From NCBI RefSeq assembly GCF_000688255.1, contig NZ_JHYS01000003.1:248001-312000 (forward strand): a stretch of DNA of 64,000 nt, given 5' to 3'. The position numbers and the translations under genes were made by a program. The stretch is from Simplicispira psychrophila DSM 11588 (GTDB taxonomy: Bacteria > Pseudomonadota > Gammaproteobacteria > Burkholderiales > Burkholderiaceae_C). Each line of letters opens with the position of its first letter. Position 1 is the first letter of the stretch. The notes under the pieces are model-generated. The model saw only the letters and a list, made by a program, of their open reading frames with translations. It had not been told where the DNA came from and did no database searches. Below are positions 8,678 to 16,995 of this stretch, piece by piece.

Positions 8678-9274
8678 TTATTGGGCTTGCGTAGTGAGCG
8701 AGTAATCGACGACACGGCGGGCGCCATTGAAGCGCTTTTTCCAGTACGCAGCCTGCATATCTTCCACGCGTACGGTCTCACCGGTGCGCGGCGAATGCAC
8801 GAATTTGCCATCGCCGATGTAGATACCGACATGGCTGAAGGTGCGCCGCATGGTATTGAAAAACACCAAATCACCGGGTTGAAGCTCTTTTTTGTCAATG
8901 GTCTGCGTCGCGGCAGCCTGCTCGTTGGCGCGGCGCGGCAGCACCAGGCCAATGGTCTGGCTGTAGATGGCGCGCACAAAACCACTGCAATCAAAGCCTG
9001 TTTCTGCACTGGTGCCGCCGCGCCGGTACGGCACGCCCAGCAAACCCATGGCGGTGACGACCAAGCCCGAAGTTTTGTCGGCGACGTCGTGGCGCACGGC
9101 ATCGATCTGGGTCATGACGCTAGAGGTCATCACATTTTTGTCCTCCATCCAGCGATCGATCACCTCATGGGTGTTCATCATCCAACGGTCGGTTACCTCG
9201 TTGGTGTCATTAGGGGGGGCCGCATGGGCTGCGCTGGCAAAAACCAGCAAAAGAGTACAAAACCATTGAGACAT
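8678..9274 (-). CDS. NlpC/P60 family (C40) cell-wall endopeptidase, secreted
   Basis: The 198-residue protein begins with a Sec signal peptide (MSQWFCTLLLVFASAAHA, cleavage after AHA). The C-terminal NlpC/P60 domain has the catalytic cysteine in FDCSGFVRAIY, histidine in FSHVGIYIGDGKFVHS and third polar residue near VHSPRTG. It probably cleaves gamma-D-Glu-diaminopimelate bonds in peptidoglycan. The ATG at 9274 is chosen because it begins the signal peptide; a GTG at 9292 would add six charged residues in front. Confidence 0.92.
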   Translation of the reverse strand: MSQWFCTLLLVFASAAHAAPPNDTNEVTDRWMMNTHEVIDRWMEDKNVMTSSVMTQIDAVRHDVADKTSGLVVTAMGLLGVPYRRGGTSAETGFDCSGFVRAIYSQTIGLVLPRRANEQAAATQTIDKKELQPGDLVFFNTMRRTFSHVGIYIGDGKFVHSPRTGETVRVEDMQAAYWKKRFNGARRVVDYSLTTQAQ

Positions 9275-9427
9275 GGAGCGCGAGGGTACCACGGTATGTA
9301 GGACAAAAGAGCCATTGGCTGCCCAGCACTATCCCGGAGCGCTGATCTGGCGCAGAGAGGCGGGCAGTTTTCTGACTTTGCGACAATCAGCCCACTTTTT
9401 TTTTCACCTTTCAACCTGGGCCACGCC

Positions 9428-10039
9428 ATGCTGCTTGACGCTTCCGAATCACAACTCGTGCTGGTGGATTACCAGACGCGCCTGATGCCTGTTATTTTTG
9501 AAGGCGTAGCCGCCTTGGCCAATGCCATGCGGCTGGCCCAATTGGCCAAGCTGATGCAGGTGCCGGTGTGGGGCACCGAGCAAAATCCCTCGCGCCTGGG
9601 CCCTAATGACGAGGCGCTGCGTGCCTTGTGCGATCGCACGCTGTCCAAAATGCATTTCAGCGCCACCGAAGAAGGTTTGGGCGAATGGTTGCGCCCCCCG
9701 GCCAAGCCGCAAGGCGCACAAGGTGGTAATGCACGCAGCCTGCCCAAGCACCTGCAAAAACCGGCAGCCCTGGAGAATGAGCGCAGCTTGATCGTCATGG
9801 CTGGCTGTGAAGCGCATGTCTGCCTGCTGCAGACCGCGTTGGATCTGATCGAAGACGAGTTCGATGTGTGGGTCGTCACCGATGCCTGCAGTTCACGCAC
9901 CGAGCGCAACCGTGATGCTGCCTTTGACCGCCTGGCCGGCGCTGGCGCCGAACTGGTGACTACAGAAATGGTGGCCTTTGAATGGCTGCGTAGTTGCGAG
10001 CACCCAGCTTTCAAGGAGATGCTGGCCTTGGTGAAATAA
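9428..10039 (+). CDS. Isochorismatase-fold cysteine hydrolase
   Basis: A 203-residue cysteine hydrolase with the expected triad: Asp in LVDYQTRL near residue 14, a Lys in the central region, and Cys in VMAGCEAHVCLLQTALDL. YcaC/nicotinamidase-like amidases share this arrangement. The substrate cannot be inferred. It stands alone, with a possible terminator downstream. Confidence 0.88.
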   Translation: MLLDASESQLVLVDYQTRLMPVIFEGVAALANAMRLAQLAKLMQVPVWGTEQNPSRLGPNDEALRALCDRTLSKMHFSATEEGLGEWLRPPAKPQGAQGGNARSLPKHLQKPAALENERSLIVMAGCEAHVCLLQTALDLIEDEFDVWVVTDACSSRTERNRDAAFDRLAGAGAELVTTEMVAFEWLRSCEHPAFKEMLALVK

Positions 10040-10075
10040 GCGCGTTCACGCCCGGCCATCCCGGGCTGGGCCGGT

Positions 10076-10101
10076 CTGTCGGGGCAGGGGATCCCCGACA
10101 G
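10076..10101 (+). terminator. Hairpin after the isochorismatase-fold gene
   Basis: Perfect 9-bp arms CTGTCGGGG and CCCCGACAG flank an 8-nt loop. There is no strong T tract, so intrinsic termination is uncertain. Confidence 0.4.
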
Positions 10102-10179
10102 GGCTTAAAAATAAGTGGCTAGCACGCTGCTCTTAGTCCGATAAAAATCTCTCCAATGGCACACAATCAAAGGTCAGAT

Positions 10180-10200
10180 AAGCGCTTGTAGCTATATATA
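10180..10200 (+). repeat. Half copy of the 42-bp dispersed element
   Basis: AAGCGC, 4 nt, AGCTATATATA, followed by AAGGAGCAAT, matches the right half and the downstream tail of the 45746-45787 copy. The left 12-mer is not recognisable. Confidence 0.5.
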
Positions 10201-10348
10201 AAGGAGCAATCCAGGCGGTCTTGTGAGTCAGCTTCCTGCAAGCGGGGGTCTCAATAATTATGAATTCAGAATTTGTCTTTCGCCGTAAGTGTTCCACGGT
10301 AGGCCTCTAGGCTTGGCGTGGTGCAGCCACTATTCAAGGAGCCCCCGC

Positions 10349-12244
10349 ATGACAAGCTACGCAGATTTTTATCGCCAGTCCATCGACCAGCGCGATACCT
10401 TTTGGGCTGAGCAGGCCAAGTTGATCGATTGGCACACGCCGCCCGAGCAAATTTGCGACTACAACAACCCGCCATTTGCGCGTTGGTTTGTCGGTGGCAC
10501 CACCAATCTGTGCCATAACGCCATCGACCGCCACCTGAAAGACCGCGCCGACCAAGCTGCCTTGGTGGCCATTTCGACCGAAACCGGCACCGAGCACTCC
10601 TACAGCTTCACTGAGTTACATGCCGAGGTGCAGCGCATGGCCGCTTCGCTGCTGGCGCTGGGTGTCAAAAAAGGCGACCGTGTACTGGTCTACATGCCGA
10701 TGGTGGCTGAGGCCGCCTTTGCCATGCTGGCCTGCGCGCGCATTGGTGCCCTGCATTCGGTAGTGTTTGGTGGGTTTGCTTCGGGTTCGCTGGCCTCGCG
10801 TATTGAAGATGCCGAGCCTGTCGTTGTCGTCAGCGCCGACGCTGGCTCGCGTGGCGGCAAGCCCGTGCCCTACAAGCCGCTGCTCGACGAGGCGATTCGT
10901 CTGTCCAAGCACAAGCCTGCTGCCGTGCTGCTGGTGGACCGCGGTTTGGCACCGCTGAACTTGGTCGAAGGGCGTGACCATGTCTGGGGCACGCTGCGCG
11001 AGCAGCACCTGCATACCGTGGTGCCCTGCGAGTGGCTTGAATCCACCCACCCGAGCTACACCCTGTACACCAGCGGTACCACCGGCAAGCCCAAGGGCGT
11101 GCAGCGCGATACCGGCGGTTATACCGTGGCGCTGGCGGCCAGCCTGAAGCACATTTTTGACGCCAAGGCTGGCGACACTTTCTTCGCCACCAGCGACATC
11201 GGTTGGGTGGTGGGGCACAGCTACATCATTTATGGCCCACTGATTGGTGGCATGACCACCATCATGTATGAGGGCCTGCCCATCCGGCCCGATCCAGGCA
11301 TTTGGTGGAGCATTGTTGAAAAGTACAAGGTCACGCACATGTTCTCGGCGCCCACCGCTGTGCGCGTGCTGAAAAAGCACGATCCAGAGTGGCTGAAGAA
11401 GTACGATCTTTCGACCCTCAAGGCGCTGTGGCTGGCCGGCGAGCCGCTGGACGAGCCCACCGCACGCTGGATCAGCGAAGCGCTGGGCGTGCCGATCATC
11501 GACAACTATTGGCAGACTGAAACCGGCTGGCCGATTCTGACGCTAGCCAACGGTGTCGAGCAGCAAACCACACTTTTTGGCAGCCCTGGCAAAGCCATGT
11601 ATGGCTACAACGTCAAGCTGATCGATGAAGTGACGGGCGAAGAGCTGACTACGCCCAACCAAAAGGGCATCGTCGCCATCGAAGGGCCACTGCCGCCCGG
11701 TTGCCTGCAAACTGTGTGGCGCGATGACGAGCGTTTTGTCAGCACCTACTGGAGCAGCGTCCCAGGGCGCCAGATTTACAGCACCTTTGACTGGGGCATT
11801 CGCAATGCGGACGGCTATTACTTCATCCTCGGTCGCACCGACGATGTGATCAACGTCGCTGGTCACCGCCTGGGCACGCGTGAGATCGAGGAAAGCATCT
11901 CCTCGCACCCGAACATCGCCGAAGTAGCGGTGGTCGGTGTGGCCGACGCACTGAAAGGTCAGGTGGCCATGGCCTTTGCCGTGGCACGTGATGCCACTTT
12001 GCTGAACGACCCCGCTGAGCGTGACCGCTTGGAAGCCGAAGTCATGAAGCAGGTCGATAACCAACTGGGCGCCGTGGCGCGTCCTTCGCGCGTGTATTTT
12101 GTCAATGCACTGCCCAAGACGCGCAGCGGCAAACTGCTGCGCCGTGCCTTGCAAGCCGTGGCTGAACGCCGTGACGCCGGTGATCTGACTACCATGGAAG
12201 ATCCGGCAGCATTGCAACAAGTGCGGGAAATGGTCGGCGACTGA
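10349..12244 (+). CDS. prpE: Propionate-CoA ligase (propionyl-CoA synthetase)
   Basis: A 631-residue AMP-forming acyl-CoA synthetase that activates propionate. The N-terminal WFVGGTTNLCHNAIDRH is typical of PrpE/Acs, with the P-loop YTSGTTGKPKG, A5-like NYWQTETGWPI (PrpE has tryptophan-rich signature here), the hinge Gly-Arg-Thr-Asp-Asp and the catalytic lysine in PKTRSGKLLRR. The start at 10349 has AAGGA upstream. Its product feeds the pccAB-mcm pathway encoded at 38-46 kb. It is monocistronic, ending at a strong hairpin. Confidence 0.93.
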   Translation: MTSYADFYRQSIDQRDTFWAEQAKLIDWHTPPEQICDYNNPPFARWFVGGTTNLCHNAIDRHLKDRADQAALVAISTETGTEHSYSFTELHAEVQRMAASLLALGVKKGDRVLVYMPMVAEAAFAMLACARIGALHSVVFGGFASGSLASRIEDAEPVVVVSADAGSRGGKPVPYKPLLDEAIRLSKHKPAAVLLVDRGLAPLNLVEGRDHVWGTLREQHLHTVVPCEWLESTHPSYTLYTSGTTGKPKGVQRDTGGYTVALAASLKHIFDAKAGDTFFATSDIGWVVGHSYIIYGPLIGGMTTIMYEGLPIRPDPGIWWSIVEKYKVTHMFSAPTAVRVLKKHDPEWLKKYDLSTLKALWLAGEPLDEPTARWISEALGVPIIDNYWQTETGWPILTLANGVEQQTTLFGSPGKAMYGYNVKLIDEVTGEELTTPNQKGIVAIEGPLPPGCLQTVWRDDERFVSTYWSSVPGRQIYSTFDWGIRNADGYYFILGRTDDVINVAGHRLGTREIEESISSHPNIAEVAVVGVADALKGQVAMAFAVARDATLLNDPAERDRLEAEVMKQVDNQLGAVARPSRVYFVNALPKTRSGKLLRRALQAVAERRDAGDLTTMEDPAALQQVREMVGD

Positions 12245-12286
12245 AAATCGGTCGTTAACTGCATGCGCCGGCTTGGAGTTGGCGCA

Positions 12287-12331
12287 AAAGAGAGCTGGAA
12301 CACTGAATAATTCAGTGTTCCAGCTCTCTTT
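12287..12331 (+). terminator. Strong bidirectional terminator between prpE and the Nudix gene
   Basis: A perfect 21-bp stem (12287-12307 with 12311-12331) closes a TAA loop. A-rich and T-rich flanks let it serve both converging genes. Confidence 0.85.
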
Positions 12332-12393
12332 GTTGCTGCACGCGCAGTGTTATTCGGCCTCGTCGAATCAGTATAGTTATATCTTATAATTGA

Positions 12394-12406
12394 ATGTAAC
12401 TTACAT
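12394..12406. promoter_or_regulatory. Palindrome ATGTAACTTACAT
   Basis: A perfect 6+1+6 dyad, with its flank (TTTTTAATAAAAA) matching in inverted orientation the sequence at 61615-61647. It resembles an operator, but no adjacent promoter target is clear here. Confidence 0.4.
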
Positions 12407-12435
12407 GTTTTTAATAAAAACCATAACTAAAATAA

Positions 12436-12477
12436 AATTCATAGCTTAACGAGAATAAGGGGGTCGAGTAAAAGGTC
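12436..12477 (-). repeat. Degenerate 42-bp dispersed element
   Basis: Plus strand: AATTCATAGCT, 4 nt, GAGAAT, 9 nt, GAGTAAAAGGTC, then ATTTC. The spacing is conserved but about a third of the consensus positions differ. Confidence 0.35.
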
Positions 12478-12543
12478 ATTTCTAGCTCTATACCCCACAC
12501 CATTGGTACCTTCTGCCTCGAAAATACTCGGGAAGAGCAAGCG

Positions 12544-13095
12544 CTACGCCAGATCGATCAGATGCAGCTCAAAATGTCCCCGCTGGCGGTCAGCAAAGTA
12601 ATGCTGCAAAGTCTCTTTCACAGTACGAAAAGCTAACTCATCCCACGGAATTTCATCTTCTGTAAATAAACGTGCTTCCATGGTCTCGAAACCCGGCTTG
12701 AATTGGTCGCTGAGCAGTGCAGCACGGTAATACATATGTACCTGCCCAATCAGTGGAACATTCAACAAACTGAACAGGGGGCCTATTTCAAACTGCGCAC
12801 CAGCTTCTTCGTCGGTTTCACGGGCAGCACCCTGGGATGTGGTTTCGTTCAATTCCATGAACCCGGCAGGTAACGTCCATTTGCCCAGCCGCGGCTGAAT
12901 ATTGCGTTTGCACAGAAGCACACGGCCATCGGGCAGCACCGGAATGGTGCCAACGACATTAAGCGGGTTTTCATAGTGGATGGTGTGGCAGGCAGGACAT
13001 ACAGCGCGCACGCGCGTATCACCATCGTCGGGCAGGCGGTACTCCACGGCGCTGCCGCAGTGGCGGCAATACTGAACAGGACTGCGTAAGATCAT
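12544..13095 (-). CDS. Nudix hydrolase with N-terminal zinc ribbon
   Basis: A 183-residue protein. The N-terminus has a CxxC...CxxC zinc ribbon (CRHCG, CPAC), followed by a Nudix fold whose box, beginning GFMELNE and ending RETDEEAGA, fits GX5EX7REUXEEXGU completely. Zinc-ribbon Nudix proteins hydrolyse NAD(H)-like or other dinucleotide substrates; the exact substrate is open. It is transcribed leftward, convergent with prpE. Confidence 0.92.
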   Translation of the reverse strand: MILRSPVQYCRHCGSAVEYRLPDDGDTRVRAVCPACHTIHYENPLNVVGTIPVLPDGRVLLCKRNIQPRLGKWTLPAGFMELNETTSQGAARETDEEAGAQFEIGPLFSLLNVPLIGQVHMYYRAALLSDQFKPGFETMEARLFTEDEIPWDELAFRTVKETLQHYFADRQRGHFELHLIDLA

Positions 13096-13117
13096 GGCAC
13101 GAGTTTTGTATGAAATA

Positions 13118-13159
13118 GGCCTGTAACGCTTATGTGGTAAGCGCTGACAGCTATCAAAA
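13118..13159 (+). repeat. 42-bp dispersed element, type copy
   Basis: GGCCTGTAACGC, 9 nt, AAGCGC, 4 nt, AGCTATCAAAA. This intergenic copy agrees with the dapE copy at all 29 defined positions and is used here as the reference. It lies upstream of the Nudix start and downstream of the FAH-family gene. Confidence 0.8.
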
Positions 13160-13207
13160 TAAAGTTATACTGCGGTACTGTCGTTGCCGCCCAGACGCTT
13201 GAGTGCC

Positions 13208-13903
13208 TCACACCACCTGCAGTCGCAACAGACTGAGCCCCTCGATCCCTGCCTCCAGCAGATCGCCCGGCACTACCGCGCCTACACCTTCGGGCGTGCC
13301 GGTATAGATCAAATCGCCAGGCTGCAGCGCCCAGGCAGCAGACAAATGTTCAATGGTTTCGGCAATGCTCCAGATCAATTGGGCAACGCTGCTGCGCTGG
13401 CGCTCCTGACCATTCACCTGTAGCCAGATGGCCGCTTGCGTTAAGTCGCCTGCCTGCTCAACAGGTGTGATCGGACCGATGGGCGCGCTATGGTCAAAGC
13501 CCTTGCCAATGCACCAAGGCCGGCCTTGTTTTTTCATATCATTTTGCAAATCACGCCGCGTCATGTCCAAGCCGACGGCATAGCCATAGACATGCTGTAG
13601 GGCGGTGGCAGCAGGAATATTTTTGCCCTCTTTGCCGATCGCCACGACCAGTTCAACTTCATGGTGCAGATTGGCTGTCAGACTGGGGTAGTGAAGGGTG
13701 CCGATCTCTTCTGCGTTGACGGGTACCACCGCATCAGCTGGTTTCATGAAGAAAAATGGCGGTTCGCGGCCGCTGAAACCCATCTCTTTGGCATGCTCGG
13801 CATAGTTGCGTCCGACACAGTAAATGCGGTGTACGGCAAAACGCGCGGCAGATCCCAGTACCGGTACGCTGGCGACAACAGGCGGAGAAAATACGTAGTT
13901 CAT
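13208..13903 (-). CDS. Fumarylacetoacetate hydrolase (FAH) family protein
   Basis: A 231-residue protein with the FAH catalytic domain: YCVGRNYAEHAKEMG, the metal ligands in HHEVELVVAIGK (Glu pair), YAVGLDMTRRDLQ, and GDLIYTGTPEGVG near the C-terminus. The size and motifs resemble FAHD1/fumarylpyruvate hydrolase or oxaloacetate-decarboxylase-like enzymes. The substrate is not determined. Confidence 0.9.
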   Translation of the reverse strand: MNYVFSPPVVASVPVLGSAARFAVHRIYCVGRNYAEHAKEMGFSGREPPFFFMKPADAVVPVNAEEIGTLHYPSLTANLHHEVELVVAIGKEGKNIPAATALQHVYGYAVGLDMTRRDLQNDMKKQGRPWCIGKGFDHSAPIGPITPVEQAGDLTQAAIWLQVNGQERQRSSVAQLIWSIAETIEHLSAAWALQPGDLIYTGTPEGVGAVVPGDLLEAGIEGLSLLRLQVV

Positions 13904-14041
13904 GCAGGCCTTTCTAGTTTGCTTTTAGCGAGCGGGCAGTGTGCCACGCGGACCATGCGCACCGTACACTGGCGCCATGAAGGCCCTCGGTACTGTTGAG
14001 ATTTTTATGTGCTCCATGCTGGCATTACGGCAGTGTCACCC

Positions 14042-14917
14042 ATGATGACTGCCCAGGCAGGCGGCCCAGATCCCGATTGGCTACGCCCTGACTGGCCAGC
14101 ACCAGGGCACATCCATGCGCTGTGCACGACCCGCGCCGGTGGCGTGAGCGCAGCGCCATTTGATAGCCTGAATTTGGGCGATCACGTTGGTGATATGCCC
14201 GCAGCCGTACATACCAATCGCCAGGTATTACAGGCTGCGCTGAATGCCATCACGCCAGGTACACAGCCTGTATTTTTGCAACAGGTGCATGGCACAAAAG
14301 TGCTGGATCTGCTGGAGAGGGAGGGCGCATTGCCAGCAGATTCCTGTGCTGATGCTTATGCCACCACGGCTGAGGGCCTGGCCTGCACCATTATGGTGGC
14401 CGACTGCCTGCCCGTGCTGCTGACCAACCGCCAAGGCAGCGCCGTAGCTGCGGCCCACGCCGGCTGGCGTGGGTTGGCGGGCACCGATGGCCTAGGCATT
14501 CTGGAGACGTTTTATAAGCATTTTGTGACGCTAATCCAGGCGCAACAAGCGCCCGTAGCTATCAAAAACGAAGCAATTGAAAATTCAGACATGGCAGCTG
14601 ACCTTTTGGTTTGGCTCGGCCCGTGCATTGGTCCCCAGTCGTTTGAGGTCGGCGCAGAAGTGCGTGCCATCTTTTGTGCCCACGACAGTGCCGCTGCCGT
14701 ACATTTTGTGCCCTATGGCCCAAGCAAATACCGGGCTGATCTGGCGGCCCTGGCGCGCCAGCGTCTGCGCGCACTGGGTATCACGCAGATCTATGGCAAC
14801 GACGGCAGTGCCGAATGGTGCACGGTGGCCAACCCTTCACGTTTCTTCTCGCACCGGCGCGACAGTGCCACTTTGGGTGCTAGCGGACGCTTTGCCGTCT
14901 GCATCTGGCGCGGTTGA
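14042..14917 (+). CDS. pgeF: PgeF/YfiH (LACC1) family multicopper-fold nucleoside phosphorylase
   Basis: A 291-residue protein with family motifs TTRAGGVSAAPFDSLNLGDHVGD, QVHGTKV, MVADCLPVLL, AAHAGWRGLAGT and WLGPCIGPQSFEVG. The zinc site is formed by the conserved His/Cys residues in these motifs. The family acts as purine nucleoside phosphorylase and adenosine deaminase in other species. An unusual extra segment of about 25 residues sits between HAGWRGLAGT... and WLGPCIGP, and part of it (QAPVAIKNEA) is encoded by the 42-bp repeat. The start could be 14042 or 14045; a GTG at 14009 is less likely. Confidence 0.85.
   Translation: MMTAQAGGPDPDWLRPDWPAPGHIHALCTTRAGGVSAAPFDSLNLGDHVGDMPAAVHTNRQVLQAALNAITPGTQPVFLQQVHGTKVLDLLEREGALPADSCADAYATTAEGLACTIMVADCLPVLLTNRQGSAVAAAHAGWRGLAGTDGLGILETFYKHFVTLIQAQQAPVAIKNEAIENSDMAADLLVWLGPCIGPQSFEVGAEVRAIFCAHDSAAAVHFVPYGPSKYRADLAALARQRLRALGITQIYGNDGSAEWCTVANPSRFFSHRRDSATLGASGRFAVCIWRG
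14526..14567 (+). repeat. 42-bp dispersed element inside pgeF
   Basis: The right half is exact: AAGCGC (14547-14552), 4 nt, AGCTATCAAAA (14557-14567). The left 12-mer is not convincing. It is in frame and encodes QAPVAIK, the same peptide register as in dapE (QAPLAIK) and aceF (PAPSAIK). Confidence 0.6.
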
Positions 14918-15142
14918 ATGGGCCGCAGCGCCGGCTGCGGCAACACGCTCGGCCATGGCCTGCGCATGAAGGGCGCGCTTGCGTCCTGGTGTGCCCAAGA
15001 TATACATCACGATGGACAGGGGCAGCAGCCCATACAGAACAAACGTGATGACCGCGCCGAGCACGGTGCCCACACTGCTGGTCGCTTCGACCAAGGCAGC
15101 CATGAGAACCACGTAAAGCCATGCAATAACGATCAAATACAT
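14837..15142 (-). CDS. Small hypothetical membrane protein
   Basis: A 101-residue protein with two predicted transmembrane helices (YLIVIAWLYVVLMAAL and VGTVLGAVITFVLYGLLPL) and a hydrophilic Ala-rich tail. Its 3' end overlaps the pgeF 3' end by about 80 bp on the opposite strand. The ATG at 15142 gives a membrane-first protein; the much longer upstream extension would overlap phaC and is rejected. No family is recognised. Confidence 0.55.
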   Translation of the reverse strand: MYLIVIAWLYVVLMAALVEATSSVGTVLGAVITFVLYGLLPLSIVMYILGTPGRKRALHAQAMAERVAAAGAAAHSTAPDADGKASASTQSGTVAPVREET

Positions 15143-15260
15143 CACAAAGTGTCCCAGTAAGGTAATTAGAAGGGTGGAAGCGTTACGATGTCTTGTAACT
15201 AGCAATGCCCGGAGCAAAAAACCAGCGCCGGGCTGATTTTCCGTTATCTCAGGAGGCCGC

Positions 15261-16961
15261 ATGAGTTCTGATTCTGGTTGGGCTGAAAGTGCCCAGCAAT
15301 TCCAGCAAGTTTTTGGTGATAGCTGGTCACGAGCGCTGGAGTCATTCCAGGGCATAGGCGCTTCGGCTGACACTGCCAAGCCCCAAGTGAAATTTTCACC
15401 AGAAAAAATCCAGGCCCTGCAGCAGCAATATATGGACCAGGCGCGCGAGCTGTGGACCCAAGGTATGCAAGGAGCCCCCAAGGTCGAGGGCGACAAGCGC
15501 TTTAGCGGCGAGAGTTGGGCCCAAAATCCTGTCGCAGCTTTCTCGGCCGCCTCCTATCTGCTCAACGCCCGCACCCTCATGGGCTTGGCAGATGCAGTCG
15601 ATGCGGATGCCAAAACCCGGGCTCGCATCAGTTTTGGTGTCGAGCAATGGGTTGCTGCCATGGCCCCCAGCAATTTTCTGGCCTTCAACGCGGAAGCCCA
15701 GAAAAAAGCCATTGAAACCAAAGGCGAGAGCATTGCCAAAGGACTGCAAAACCTGCTGCACGATATCGGTCAGGGCCATGTATCGATGACCGATGAGAGC
15801 CTGTTCGAAGTAGGCCACAACGTCGCCACCACTGAAGGGGCGGTGGTGTTCGAAAACGAGCTGTTCCAACTCATCGAATACAAGCCTCTGACCGCCAAAG
15901 TGCACGAGCGTCCGTTCCTGTTCATTCCGCCGTGCATCAATAAGTTCTACATCCTCGATCTGCAGCCTGAAAACTCGTTCGTGCGCTATGCCGTCAGCCA
16001 AGGGCAGCGCACTTTTGTCGTCAGTTGGCGCAATGCGGACATGTCGATGGCGCAAACCACTTGGGACGATTACGTGGAAGACGGCGCAATTGAAGCCATC
16101 AGCGTAGTGCAGCAAATATCTGGGGCTGAGCAGATCAACGCTCTGGGATTTTGCGTTGGCGGAACCATCCTGAGCAACGCCTTGGCCGTACTGGCAGCAC
16201 GGGGCCGCGAGCCTGTCGCCAGCGCCACCTTCCTGACCGCTCTGATCGACTTTACCGATACTGGCATTCTTGACCTGTTCATCGATGAAACCTCGGTCAA
16301 GTATCGTGAAATGGAAATGGGCCAGGGCGGCCTGATGAAGGGCAAGGATCTGGCATCGACGTTCAGCTTTTTGCGTCCCAACGATCTGGTCTGGAACTAC
16401 GTGGTGGGCAACTACCTCAAGGGCGAAACCCCGCCGGCGTTTGATCTGCTCTACTGGAACAGCGACAGTACCAACCTGCCGGGACCGTTCTATGCTTGGT
16501 ACCTGCGTAACATGTACCTTGAAAACAACCTCATCAAGCCCGGCAAGCTGACGGTATGCGGTGAAGTCATTGATCTGAACCAGGTCACGCTGCCGGTTTA
16601 TATCTACGGCTCGCGCGAAGACCACATCGTGCCGATCAATTCCGCCTACGCCTCCACACAGGTGTTGCCTGGCGAAAAACGCTTTGTCATGGGCGCTTCG
16701 GGCCATATTGCTGGCGTGATCAACCCCCCCGCAAAAAACAAGCGCAGTCACTGGACACGCGATGACGGCCAACTGCCCGCATCGCTGGATGCCTGGCTTG
16801 CCGGTGCCCAGGAGCATGCGGGCAGCTGGTGGACGGATTGGGCGTCCTGGTTGCAAAAGCACAGCGGTAAATTGATTGCCGCCCCCAAGACCTATGGCAA
16901 GGGCGCAAAGTTCAAGGCCATCGAGCCGGCTCCCGGCCGCTACGTCAAGCAAAAAGCCTGA
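15261..16961 (+). CDS. phaC: Class I poly(3-hydroxyalkanoate) synthase
   Basis: A 566-residue enzyme that polymerises 3-hydroxyacyl-CoA at the PHA granule surface. The alpha/beta hydrolase core carries the lipase-like box GFCVGG with nucleophile about C298, Asp about D454 in SREDHIVP and His about H482 in GASGHIAGV. The length and the adjacent phaA-phaB fit class I (Cupriavidus type). A perfect AGGAGG lies 4 bp before the ATG, predicting strong translation. It heads the phaCAB cluster. Confidence 0.97.
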   Translation: MSSDSGWAESAQQFQQVFGDSWSRALESFQGIGASADTAKPQVKFSPEKIQALQQQYMDQARELWTQGMQGAPKVEGDKRFSGESWAQNPVAAFSAASYLLNARTLMGLADAVDADAKTRARISFGVEQWVAAMAPSNFLAFNAEAQKKAIETKGESIAKGLQNLLHDIGQGHVSMTDESLFEVGHNVATTEGAVVFENELFQLIEYKPLTAKVHERPFLFIPPCINKFYILDLQPENSFVRYAVSQGQRTFVVSWRNADMSMAQTTWDDYVEDGAIEAISVVQQISGAEQINALGFCVGGTILSNALAVLAARGREPVASATFLTALIDFTDTGILDLFIDETSVKYREMEMGQGGLMKGKDLASTFSFLRPNDLVWNYVVGNYLKGETPPAFDLLYWNSDSTNLPGPFYAWYLRNMYLENNLIKPGKLTVCGEVIDLNQVTLPVYIYGSREDHIVPINSAYASTQVLPGEKRFVMGASGHIAGVINPPAKNKRSHWTRDDGQLPASLDAWLAGAQEHAGSWWTDWASWLQKHSGKLIAAPKTYGKGAKFKAIEPAPGRYVKQKA

Positions 16962-16995
16962 CGCGTTTTTCCTCTCTCATCACAGGATTTTTACA

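Larger units (their letters stand above)
10040..10348. other. Intergenic region before prpE
   Basis: This 309-bp gap holds a GC-rich hairpin, a half copy of the dispersed repeat (10180-10200) and an AT-richer stretch likely to contain the prpE promoter. No gene is evident. Confidence 0.6.
12245..12543. other. AT-rich intergenic region after prpE
   Basis: About 300 bp holds the prpE terminator, an AT-rich block with a 13-bp palindrome also found in front of the recombinase-fold gene at 61651, and a degenerate 42-bp element copy. No coding region is evident. Confidence 0.6.

Noticed and set aside
14837-15496. 219-codon version of the small membrane protein next to phaC
   Set aside because: The extension runs antisense into phaC and is Trp/Cys/Ser-rich; the ATG at 15142 fits better.
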